A stretch of DNA of 7,509 nucleotides from Chloroflexota bacterium (GCA_003451595.1 DMDA01000043.1:1-7509), one strand, 5' to 3'. Shown: positions 1 to 6,339, numbered from the stretch's first letter. Numbers and translations: made by a program. The notes: generated by a model from the letters alone, not told the origin.

Positions 1-19
1 AGATGTGTATAAGAGACAG
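1..19 (+). other. Residual Tn5 mosaic-end (Nextera) sequencing adapter
   Basis: The first 19 bases read AGATGTGTATAAGAGACAG, identical to the synthetic hyperactive-Tn5 mosaic end used in transposase-based library preparation. Natural Tn5/IS50 outside and inside ends differ from this engineered hybrid, so it is best explained as untrimmed adapter at a contig edge. It should not be treated as genomic sequence or as a mobile element. Confidence 0.96.
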
Positions 20-404
20 TTGCGTAGGTCACCGCCTCCGGCGTGACATGGCAGTCCGTCCGTCACGCCGGAGTGCCTTCGCATTGGGGGCAGCGTTTGT
101 TGCGTAGGTCACCGCCTCCGGCGTGACATAGCAGTCCGTCCGTCACGCCGGAGTGCCTTCGCATTGGAGGCAGCGTTTGTTGCGTAGGTCACCGCCTCCG
201 GCGTGACATGGCAGTCCGCCCGTTACGCCGGAGTGCCTTCGCATTGGGGGCAGCGTTTGTTGCGTAGGTCACCGCCTCTGGCGTGACATGGCAGTCCGCC
301 CGTCACGCCGGAGTGCCTTCGCATTGGGGGCAGCGTTTGTTGCGTAGGTCACCGCCTCCGGCGTGACATAGCAGTCCCCGTCACGCCGGAGGCGGTGACC
401 TACG
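20..404. repeat. 80-bp tandem repeat array of hairpin-forming units
   Basis: Four complete 80-bp units start at 20, 100, 180 and 260, and a fifth, altered unit starts at 340. Each begins TTGCGTAGGTCACCGCCTCC, and units differ by only a few substitutions (for example at 130, 168, 219, 224, 279 and 299). Each full unit contains a 12-bp inverted repeat, CTCCGGCGTGAC and its complement, around a 14-base loop (36-47 with 62-73 in unit 1). There are no variable spacers, so this is not CRISPR. It resembles a locally amplified REP/MITE-type palindromic element. The array abuts the adapter at the contig edge, so the true copy number is unknown. Confidence 0.93.
343..404. repeat. Perfect 25-bp inverted repeat closing the array
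   Basis: Bases 343-367 and 380-404 are exact reverse complements (25 bp), separated by a 12-base loop. In this last unit the right half differs from the other copies: after GCAGTCC the sequence continues into the full complement of the unit's left end instead of the GTGCCTTCGCATTGG segment. The transcript or single strand would form a very stable hairpin. It may be the intact form of the palindromic element, or act as a terminator or barrier at the array edge. There is no T-run after it, so an intrinsic terminator role for a + strand transcript is not well supported. Confidence 0.9.
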
Positions 405-658
405 ATGCACGCCCCAACTTGAATTGCTCCGCTGTGTTCCTGGGTAGATATGGGGGGTCTCACCCAGCACCTCCCATCCGCCAGTTGGGGGGATGCGTGC
501 GTGGCGTGGATAGAAGTCGCCGCACCAACTACTACGCGTGGCGCCGATCACCCACGCGCTGGAATGGGGAAGGGATGGGGCAATGGCTGGATGAAACGCG
601 CTCCGCTCACATGCTACTGTCGTGATAGTGGAAAGAGCATTCCATTGGCAGAAAGCCT
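405..658. other. Non-coding leader between repeat array and redox operon
   Basis: No convincing gene is seen. Two short overlapping open frames here lack ribosome binding sites, and one starts inside the repeat array. The operon promoter presumably lies in this stretch, but I found no clear -35/-10 pair; TTGAAT at 419-424 with TAGATA at 445-450 has poor spacing and match. A 7-bp inverted repeat (CGCGTGG 535-541 with CCACGCG 552-558) could be incidental. Confidence 0.5.
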
Positions 659-670
659 GAGGAGGAAGTC

Positions 671-796
671 ATGACTCTGTACGAATTCTCCATCATTGTG
701 CTGGCGTTGGTGACCCTGACTGTACTGCGCTTTGGCGTGCCAGCGCTGGTGATGTGGCTATTGACGATAATCAGCCATCGCCTGATGCATGCCTAG
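671..796 (+). CDS. 41-aa single-helix membrane protein, first gene of redox operon
   Basis: This short gene has a near-ideal ribosome binding site, AGGAGG at 660-665, five bases before the ATG. The product is 41 residues, with an acidic/aromatic start (MTLYEF), a hydrophobic helix from about residue 7 to 34 interrupted by the motif LRFGVP (19-24), and a basic end (HRLMHA). The same pattern, LALVxLxxLRxGVP, occurs in the N-terminal helix of the last gene of this operon (3838-4224), so the two are probably related. It lies 61 bases before the cytochrome gene, in the same direction, with no terminator between. A likely role is a small accessory or stabilising subunit of the membrane complex encoded downstream; small single-helix subunits are common in respiratory complexes. 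I do not recognise a named family. The gene call is supported by the binding site and the shared motif; the function is inferred. Confidence 0.8.
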   Translation: MTLYEFSIIVLALVTLTVLRFGVPALVMWLLTIISHRLMHA

Positions 797-857
797 GTCA
801 CGAGAAACATCATACACGAGCGTATCGACTACCCAGAGCATTTGGATGAGGTGAGCT

Positions 858-1715
858 ATGGTGCAACGCGTAGGGCGTAGCGCGTATGGTAAGTGCGTGT
901 GCTACGCATGGCTATTGGCATGTTTGTTGTGGCTGGCGCTGCCATTGAACGTCCAAGCACAAACAGATGAGGAAGGTTGCAGTTGTCACAGCACCGAACG
1001 CACAGCCTGGGAAATGTCCACACACGGACAGGTGAAGGAAAACGGTGCACCCATCGCCGCCTGTGAAACCTGTCATGGCGTCTACACGCGCGGCCATCCC
1101 GGGACAGACATGATCCCTCTTGACGCGGACTCCTCAGTCTGCATTGAATGTCACGCAGCCATTGCCCACAACTGGGGTGACACGGTCCATGCCCAGGCGG
1201 GCGTGCAGTGCATCGGCTGTCACCTGGCGCACTCCCAGGACTTGCGTCTGGGCGGCGCCGGTCTCTGCGAAAGCTGCCATCGCACTGCGTTGACAGATAC
1301 GTTACACACGGCGCATTGGCTGGGCGACGTCGCCTGCACCAACTGCCATATGGCGGAGCAGCCGCTGGCAGTGAACGAGCCATTGGCGGCGGCAGCGCCA
1401 GCGCTCGCTGTGACAACCGCGCCGCGCCATGACTTCGTGGCAGTCGCCAGCAACAATTGCCTGGAGTGTCATGCCAAACAGGTGCATGATGCTGCCGTCG
1501 TCTCCGATCCAGTGGACTTGCAGCGCCGCACGCTCATTGAAGCGGTGGCCGAGGCGCCCAGACTGCGCGCACAGCTGAGTCGGGCGGAACAGGCCGCACG
1601 CGCCACCACTCTTTTAGCGCCTATGAGTCTTGGCTTTGGCATCAGTATCGGCGGGCTGCTTGGCATCGGCTTTATTCTGCTGGCCGCGCGCTGGGGGCGC
1701 AAGGGAGGGCTGTGA
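858..1715 (+). CDS. Membrane-anchored multihaem cytochrome c (6 CXXCH plus 1 CXCH)
   Basis: The 285-residue product has a signal sequence (basic start, hydrophobic core about 16-30, probable cleavage after VQA at 34). Six canonical haem c motifs follow: CETCH 69, CIECH 95, CIGCH 118, CESCH 137, CTNCH 160 and CLECH 201. An earlier CSCH at 41-44 has one residue too few. Free histidines such as 56, 80, 111, 150 and 153 are candidate second axial ligands. A helical stretch about 217-250 leads to a C-terminal membrane helix (256-278) with a basic tail. The haems should therefore sit outside the cytoplasmic membrane, tethered at the C terminus. It would exchange electrons with the HybA-like iron-sulfur protein encoded next, as multihaem cytochromes do in Hmc- or Nrf-type complexes. 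The start is set by GAGG at 848-851, six bases before ATG. The stop overlaps the next start (TGATG). The exact subfamily is not recognised. Confidence 0.93.
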   Translation: MVQRVGRSAYGKCVCYAWLLACLLWLALPLNVQAQTDEEGCSCHSTERTAWEMSTHGQVKENGAPIAACETCHGVYTRGHPGTDMIPLDADSSVCIECHAAIAHNWGDTVHAQAGVQCIGCHLAHSQDLRLGGAGLCESCHRTALTDTLHTAHWLGDVACTNCHMAEQPLAVNEPLAAAAPALAVTTAPRHDFVAVASNNCLECHAKQVHDAAVVSDPVDLQRRTLIEAVAEAPRLRAQLSRAEQAARATTLLAPMSLGFGISIGGLLGIGFILLAARWGRKGGL

Positions 1716-2674
1716 TGCGCACACAAAGGACAAGAACACCGCACGCGGACACGACAAAGCCAGAGGAGGCAACACCGTTGACCCGAAAGCTCAATCGACG
1801 CGACTTCGTGCGACACGCCGGGCTTGGAATGGCGGCAATGGCAAACGTCGTGCTGACAGAAACCAAGACGGCGCAAGCCTCCAGCGCTGAACCAGATGCG
1901 GATGCAGTCGGCGTGCTGATCGATCTGACGCGGTGCACTGGCTGCAACTCCTGCGCGCTGGCGTGCAAGGTCGCCAACCGTAAACCCAACCCCGAAGTGG
2001 CGCCGACGGAACTTTCCAACGATGCGCTTACCTATGTGGCTGTCGAGAAAGATGCACAGGGCGAGCGGCGCTTTGTCAAGCGGCAGTGCATGCATTGTCT
2101 GCACCCTGCATGCGTCTCTGCTTGCACCGTCGGCGCGCTGCGCAAGACGATCGAGGGGCCGATTGTCTACGACGCATACAAGTGCATCGGCTGCCGCTAT
2201 TGCCAGTACGCCTGCCCCTTTGGCGTGCCCACCTACGATTGGAACAACCCGCTTGGTTTGATCCACAAATGCCAGATGTGCTTCCAACAGCGCGTGGCAA
2301 CAGGCAAGCCGCCCGCATGCGTGACCGCCTGCCCCAGTGGTGCGCTGCGCTTTGGCAAACGACGCGAATTGTTGGCGCAGGCGCACGCCGAGATCGCCAC
2401 GCACCCACAAGATTACGTCGATCATGTTTACGGTGAACAGGAAGCCGGCGGCACATCCGTGCTCTATCTGTCTGCCGCACCATTTGAGCAGCTGGGTTTC
2501 GCACAGCCAGGCAGCAGCCCCATCCCTCAAACGGCGGAGGCAGTGATGGCGTTGACGCCGGTTGTGGCGCTTAGCGTCGCCACGCTGGCGACGGGGATGC
2601 ATCTGATTCTACGGCGCCGTCAACACAGAGATAACGTTGCACCCGTGACATGGCCAGAGACAAAGGAGGATTGA
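1715..2674 (+). CDS. hybA: Tat-exported [4Fe-4S] electron-transfer subunit, HybA/HmcB family
   Basis: The 319-residue product has a twin-arginine signal (NRRDFV at 27-32, then a hydrophobic stretch). It has 16 cysteines in four groups for four [4Fe-4S] clusters: 74/77/80/84, 125/128/133/137, 157/160/163/167 and 186/189/202/206. The segment GEQEAGGTSVLYLSAAPFEQ (240-259) followed by a C-terminal membrane helix (276-299) is typical of HybA, the iron-sulfur subunit of hydrogenase-2-type complexes, and of the related HmcB. It should lie outside the membrane, anchored at its C terminus, and wire a redox partner to the HybB-like quinone protein encoded four bases downstream. ATG 1715 is chosen over GTG 1712 because GGAGG at 1704-1708 sits six bases ahead of it. 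The family is secure. The symbol denotes family only, because no hydrogenase subunits are present in the window. Confidence 0.93.
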   Translation: MRTQRTRTPHADTTKPEEATPLTRKLNRRDFVRHAGLGMAAMANVVLTETKTAQASSAEPDADAVGVLIDLTRCTGCNSCALACKVANRKPNPEVAPTELSNDALTYVAVEKDAQGERRFVKRQCMHCLHPACVSACTVGALRKTIEGPIVYDAYKCIGCRYCQYACPFGVPTYDWNNPLGLIHKCQMCFQQRVATGKPPACVTACPSGALRFGKRRELLAQAHAEIATHPQDYVDHVYGEQEAGGTSVLYLSAAPFEQLGFAQPGSSPIPQTAEAVMALTPVVALSVATLATGMHLILRRRQHRDNVAPVTWPETKED

Positions 2675-2678
2675 CGCT

Positions 2679-3854
2679 ATGGCGCTTCGTGGGGCATCAC
2701 TTCGCTCCAACATTCCCGCCGAAGCTGCGTGGCCGCACATCCGGCGCTGCGACTGCGTGCTAGGCATCCTCGGCTTCTTGACGTTGGCAGGCGTCATCGC
2801 CGGCGTTGGACGTTTGTTGCTCGGCCTGGGGGCAACGACAGCCCTCACCAACGTCTATTCGTGGGGCATCTGGATCGGCTTTGACTTCGGGCTGATTGCC
2901 TTCGCCGGCGCCGGCTTCACGATGGCGGCGCTAGTGCACATCTTCCACCGTGAGCACTATCACGATGCACTCTGGCCGGCGATCCTGGCGGGGCTGATGG
3001 GTTATGTGGCGGTCTTGGCGTTGCTCGTGCTCGATCTGGGCCGGCCCGACCGTTTTTACAACTTCATGCTCTACTGGAACGTGCATTCGCCGCTCTTCGA
3101 GATTAGCTGCTGCGTGCTGCTCTACTCGACGGTGTTGGTAATCGAGACCAGCCCGAATTTCCTGGGCAGGCTGAAGTGGTCGTGGGTCAACCCGCTGCTC
3201 GGGGTGATTCGCCGGGCGATGCTCCCGGTGACGATCATCGGCGTCACGCTCTCGACGCTGCATCAATCGACGCTGGGCACGCTCTATCTCAACATGCCGC
3301 ATCGTCTGCATCCGCTGTGGTGGTCGCCCTTCTTGCCGGTGCTTTTCTACATCTCATCGATCATGGCGGGGCTGAGCCTGGCGACGGTTGCCTATCGCAG
3401 CGCCATGCGTATCCTGGGCCGAGCGGAGGATCGCAGCCTGATTCATGGTCTGTGCCGGATCGTGGTGGCATTCAGCGTGATGTACCTGACCGCCAAAGTT
3501 GCCGAACTCTGGTGGGCTGGCGAGCTGCCGATGTTGTGGACAGAAGGTCTGGCGAGGCTCTGGCTGGCTGAACTGTTGATCGGCGTGGCGCTGCCGGTCG
3601 GGTTGTGGCTGATACCGGCGCTGCGCCGCACCAGCGCCATCCAGTGGATCGTCCCGATCCTGGTGTTGGCGGGCGTGTTGATGAACCGCTTCGACGCCAC
3701 ACTGGCGGCCCAGGTTGTGTCCGCACGAGCCAGGTACACACCCCACCTCCTGGAATGGATTTCGACGATTGGCATCCTGGCGGCGGCGCTGATGGCCTGG
3801 ATCATTGGTGTACGTTTTTTCAGTGGAGAGCAACGGCATGGACATCTTCATTGA
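2679..3854 (+). CDS. hybB: HybB/NrfD-family integral membrane quinone-interacting subunit
   Basis: The 391-residue protein has about ten membrane helices (roughly 26-48, 60-88, 99-120, 140-156, 180-194, 217-238, 258-276, 291-313, 321-337, 358-381). The length matches E. coli HybB (about 390). Family-like segments include SWGIWIGFD (61-69), LHQSTLGTL (194-202) and HPLWWSP (211-217). HybB/NrfD proteins carry no haem and connect an external iron-sulfur subunit to the menaquinone pool. Here that partner is the HybA-like protein encoded four bases upstream. AAGGAGG at 2663-2669 gives a strong ribosome binding site nine bases before ATG, inside the end of the preceding gene. The gene overlaps the next by 17 bases. 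In the absence of a hydrogenase, the direction of electron flow (quinol oxidation or quinone reduction) cannot be told from sequence. Confidence 0.94.
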   Translation: MALRGASLRSNIPAEAAWPHIRRCDCVLGILGFLTLAGVIAGVGRLLLGLGATTALTNVYSWGIWIGFDFGLIAFAGAGFTMAALVHIFHREHYHDALWPAILAGLMGYVAVLALLVLDLGRPDRFYNFMLYWNVHSPLFEISCCVLLYSTVLVIETSPNFLGRLKWSWVNPLLGVIRRAMLPVTIIGVTLSTLHQSTLGTLYLNMPHRLHPLWWSPFLPVLFYISSIMAGLSLATVAYRSAMRILGRAEDRSLIHGLCRIVVAFSVMYLTAKVAELWWAGELPMLWTEGLARLWLAELLIGVALPVGLWLIPALRRTSAIQWIVPILVLAGVLMNRFDATLAAQVVSARARYTPHLLEWISTIGILAAALMAWIIGVRFFSGEQRHGHLH

Positions 3855-4224
3855 GATGTTGGCGCTGGTCGTTCTGTTCGCGCTGCGTCTTGGCGTGCCG
3901 ATCGCCGTCACCGCAGCAGTCGTGTGGGGACTGCGCCGGCTCGATGTGCGCTGGCAGGCGGAAGCTGAAGCGCAGCACACCAGCCGTGCAGTTGCTGCGG
4001 GGCTGGTCTCAGCACATGCTGCAGCGTCGCCATTGGTGATTGAACACCCTTGCTGGGAACTCAACAACTGTCCACCGGAAAAGCGACAGCTTTGTCCCGC
4101 CTGCACACTGACCGATATCCCCTGCTGGATGGCGCGGTTACGCGCCGATGGCAGACTGCCAGGGCGCTGTTATGGCTGTGCGCTTTTTCGCACACGGCTA
4201 GCAGTGCGATCTGCACTGGCTTGA
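3838..4224 (+). CDS. Small membrane protein with C-terminal Cys-rich CW-type domain
   Basis: The 128-residue product begins with a membrane helix (about 3-32) carrying LALVVLFALRLGVP (8-21), close to the helix of the 41-aa protein at the operon start. A polar linker (33-68) follows, then a Cys-rich tail with Cys 72, 78, 86, 89, 96, 111 and 114. The pattern CW-x4-C...CPxC...CW...C-x2-C resembles the short Cys-rich domain often seen in proteins of anaerobes (CWExxxC...CPA...CW...C..C). It probably binds a metal or iron-sulfur cluster, or is a disulfide/redox element. The basic residues after the helix (RRLDVR) suggest the tail is cytoplasmic. ATG 3838 is preferred over GTG 3805 because GGAG at 3825-3828 lies nine bases ahead and the shared motif begins there. 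It overlaps the HybB-like gene by 17 bases, so the two are probably translationally coupled. No named family is assigned. Confidence 0.85.
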   Translation: MDIFIEMLALVVLFALRLGVPIAVTAAVVWGLRRLDVRWQAEAEAQHTSRAVAAGLVSAHAAASPLVIEHPCWELNNCPPEKRQLCPACTLTDIPCWMARLRADGRLPGRCYGCALFRTRLAVRSALA

Positions 4225-4317
4225 CCAGCGGCCCGGTGGGATTCCGCACGATCCTATCCGGCGCAACGTGAGCACTGGTGCAGTGGACCCAGGTGCAGGA
4301 GACGGCAGTCAGACGGT

Positions 4318-4362
4318 TAGGTGCGTGCTGCGTGTTCTGTTTCATCACGCAGCACGCACCTA
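4318..4362. terminator. Bidirectional hairpin terminator between convergent genes
   Basis: TAGGTGCGTGCTGCGTG (4318-4334) and its exact complement (4346-4362) form a 17-bp perfect stem with an 11-base loop (TTCTGTTTCAT). It lies between the end of the + strand redox operon and the end of minus-strand hflX, seven bases past the hflX stop codon. The position is what is expected of a shared terminator. There is no T-tract on either side, so it is not a textbook intrinsic terminator and may mainly block or stabilise 3' ends. Confidence 0.7.
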
Positions 4363-4368
4363 GGCGCA

Positions 4369-5787
4369 TCAAGACGGCATGGCCTGATTCGCCGTCCAGT
4401 ACGGCTCCAGCCGCCCTACCAGTTCCAGCGGCAGCCGCCCGATGACGTGTGTGCCGTGTTCGGTGTGTGTCTCCATCTCCACCAGACCGTGCTCATGCAG
4501 CAACGCCACCAGGTCGCCGCGACTGTAGGGGATCAGTGTGTCGATCCGCGCCATACGCTGGCGCAGTGTTGCATCGACCGTCTCCAGGAGCCGATCCAAC
4601 CCTTCACCACGCAATGCACTGATCAGCACAGCGTGCGGGTTGTCCGCGATCGCCTGCGCCAGTCTCTGCGCGTCGTCGGGGTCGCTGCGGTCGAGACGGT
4701 CGATCTTGTTGAGCGCCACCACCACTGGCTTGTCGGCGGCGCCGAGGTCGTCGAGAATCTCTTCGACGGCGGCCATCTGTTCGGCCATGTTAGCGTGCGA
4801 GATGTCGACCACATGCAGCAGCAGATCCGCTTCGTTGACCTCTTCCAACGTGGAGCGGAAGGCAGCCACCAACTGCGTCGGCAGCTTCTGAATGAAGCCG
4901 ACCGTATCGGAGAAGAGCGCTAGGCGGTCGCTGGGCAACCTGACCCGTCGCGTGGTCGGATCGAGTGTGGCGAAGAGTTGATCCTCCGCCACCACGTCGG
5001 CATTGGCAATTGTATTGAGCAGCGTGCTCTTGCCGGCATTGGTATAGCCCACCACCGCCACCACCGGAATCGCAGATTGGCGACGTTGGCTGCGAGAGTG
5101 CTCGCGATACTTGCTGATCTCCGCCAGTTGCTGCTTGAGGAAGGCAATGCGTCGGTTGATCTCACGGCGGTCTACTTCGAGCTGCGTTTCACCGGGGCCG
5201 CGCACGCCAACGCCGCCCGTCGCGCCACCCGCGCGCCCACCGGCCTGCCGCGCCAGATGCGTCCAGGCGCGTGTCAGCCGCGGCAGCCGATACTCGTATT
5301 GCGCTAGCTCGACTTGCACTGCACCCTCGCGCGTGCGCGCATGACGGGCGAAGATGTCGAGAATCAACGCCGTGCGATCCACGACTTTGACCTCCTCGCC
5401 CAATGACTTTTCCAGCTCGCGCTGCTGACGTGGAGAAAGTTCGTCATCGAAGATCACGACATTGGCGCCTAATTCTGTGACCGCCATACGCAATTCCTCG
5501 ACCTTTCCCGTGCCAATCAACGTCGCCGGGTTGGGCGATTCGAGCCGCTGTGTGATGCGGGCAACGACGCGCACGCCAGCAGTCTTTGCCAACAGCGCCA
5601 GCTCATCAAGCGAGTCTTCCAAAGTCAGCAGCGAAGGTTGATGCTGTAACTCGACGCCAACCAGGATGGCGCGCTCCTCGACCGGCGCAGTCGAGACCAG
5701 ACCGGCCTCGTCCCGGACAATGCGGTCGCGTCCACGTCCGTCGCTTGCCAGCGCCCCTGGTGATGGGAATAAAGTTGAATTCGTCAT
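4369..5787 (-). CDS. hflX: GTPase HflX, ribosome-associated
   Basis: The 472-residue protein is a complete HflX. The N-terminal HflX domain spans about 39-240 and includes SLDELALLAKTAG (59-71), the TLIGTGKVEEL segment (89-99), FDDELSPRQQRELE (113-126) and the glycine-rich loop before RGPGETQLEVDRR (196-208). The G domain follows: P-loop GYTNAGKS (247-254), ATLDPTTR (273-280), DTVG (294-297), NKID (360-363) and SALRGEGL (390-397), then a short C-terminal domain to 472. HflX binds the 50S subunit or 70S ribosome, hydrolyses GTP and helps split or rescue stalled or stressed ribosomes. Residues 1-38 are a poorly conserved extension. CTCCT at 5799-5803 (AGGAG on the coding strand) lies 11 bases ahead of the ATG, within the upstream thioesterase gene, whose stop overlaps the hflX start (ATGA). 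The two are probably translationally coupled. Confidence 0.97.
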   Translation of the reverse strand: MTNSTLFPSPGALASDGRGRDRIVRDEAGLVSTAPVEERAILVGVELQHQPSLLTLEDSLDELALLAKTAGVRVVARITQRLESPNPATLIGTGKVEELRMAVTELGANVVIFDDELSPRQQRELEKSLGEEVKVVDRTALILDIFARHARTREGAVQVELAQYEYRLPRLTRAWTHLARQAGGRAGGATGGVGVRGPGETQLEVDRREINRRIAFLKQQLAEISKYREHSRSQRRQSAIPVVAVVGYTNAGKSTLLNTIANADVVAEDQLFATLDPTTRRVRLPSDRLALFSDTVGFIQKLPTQLVAAFRSTLEEVNEADLLLHVVDISHANMAEQMAAVEEILDDLGAADKPVVVALNKIDRLDRSDPDDAQRLAQAIADNPHAVLISALRGEGLDRLLETVDATLRQRMARIDTLIPYSRGDLVALLHEHGLVEMETHTEHGTHVIGRLPLELVGRLEPYWTANQAMPS

Positions 5788-6236
5788 ATATTTTGTGTCT
5801 CCTGAAGTGCGCCCGCCTCGATCGCAGCGATGCGAGCGCGCACTGCGGCAGGCAATGCCGCCTTGCGTTGATTCTGATAGTCGTAGGAGACGATGACGCC
5901 TTCGCCTTCTGCAGCGATCCGATGATGCCGTGTGCTGACGATGCGGTAGTGCATGACAAAGCGATCTTCACCGATCTCGCCCACACGCACTCCCACTAGC
6001 ACCCGGTCTGGATAGGTCAGTGGAAACTTGAACTTGCAGGAAGCAGAAGCCAGTATCGGGCCGACGCCATGCGCTGCCATCGCCTCCATCATCCCCATCT
6101 GCTCCAGATAGGCAATGCGTCCGCTCTCAAAATAGCGAAAGTAGACGATGTTGTTGACATGCTGAAAGGCGTCCATCTCGCCCCAGGCGACCGGAATCTC
6201 AATGGTCACCGGAAATCCGGCCAATAGTTCGCTCAT
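5784..6236 (-). CDS. Hotdog-fold acyl-CoA thioesterase (YbgC/4HBT type)
   Basis: The 150-residue product shows the 4-hydroxybenzoyl-CoA thioesterase signature WGEMDAFQHVNNIVYFRYFE at 18-37, with the likely catalytic Asp22 and His26-Val-Asn-Asn. Later strands fit the hotdog fold (VLVGVRVGEIG, FVMHYRIVS, AAEGEGVIVSYD). Such enzymes hydrolyse acyl-CoA thioesters in the cytoplasm; the substrate cannot be read from sequence. The start at 6236 leaves the usual 17 residues before the signature and has a weak purine-rich site (GAAGAGA, 6242-6248). Upstream in-frame starts at ATG 6272 or TTG 6284 would add up to 16 residues with no better binding site. Its stop codon overlaps the hflX start by four bases (ATGA), forming a two-gene operon with it. 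Confidence 0.92.
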   Translation of the reverse strand: MSELLAGFPVTIEIPVAWGEMDAFQHVNNIVYFRYFESGRIAYLEQMGMMEAMAAHGVGPILASASCKFKFPLTYPDRVLVGVRVGEIGEDRFVMHYRIVSTRHHRIAAEGEGVIVSYDYQNQRKAALPAAVRARIAAIEAGALQETQNI

Positions 6237-6310
6237 ACTTATCTCTTCATGTCCAGAATGCGCCGCCTCCATGCGGCAGATCAACTGGCGTCAGCAACCT
6301 GCAAAGATTA

Positions 6311-6339
6311 AGCATAAAGAAGGATATGGATTTCGTCAA
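6311..6339 (-). promoter_or_regulatory. Candidate sigma70-type promoter for thioesterase-hflX
   Basis: On the minus strand, TTGACG (6339-6334) is followed after exactly 17 bases by TATGCT (6316-6311), five of six and four of six matches to the -35 and -10 consensus. It points at the thioesterase gene, with a predicted start of transcription near 6304 and a leader of about 68 bases to ATG 6236. The -35 element overlaps the stop codon of the upstream membrane-protein gene. This is a motif match only. Confidence 0.5.

Noticed and set aside
1..19. End of a natural Tn5-like transposon
   Set aside because: The bases match the engineered mosaic end rather than natural IS50 ends, and there is no transposase nearby.
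20..404. CRISPR array
   Set aside because: The whole 80-bp unit repeats with no unique spacers, and no cas genes are in the window.
419..450. Promoter TTGAAT/TAGATA for the redox operon
   Set aside because: The spacing is 20 bases and the -10 matches only three of six positions.
395..674. Two short + strand open frames before the operon
   Set aside because: There is no ribosome binding site, one begins inside the repeat, the composition is low-information and they overlap each other in different frames.
875..923. Lipoprotein signal in the cytochrome (LLAC at residues 19-22)
   Set aside because: The -2 residue is atypical and the hydrophobic core continues well past the Cys to a standard VQA cleavage site.
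1469..2602. 377-residue minus-strand open frame
   Set aside because: It lies antisense to the well-supported cytochrome and HybA-like genes; its residues are Arg/Cys/His-rich shadow coding with no domain.
3354..4106. 250-residue minus-strand open frame
   Set aside because: It is antisense to the HybB-like and Cys-rich genes, both of which have strong family or motif support and ribosome binding sites.
4321..4923. 200-residue + strand open frame over the end of hflX
   Set aside because: It is antisense to a conserved part of HflX, starts inside the terminator hairpin and has no recognisable domain.
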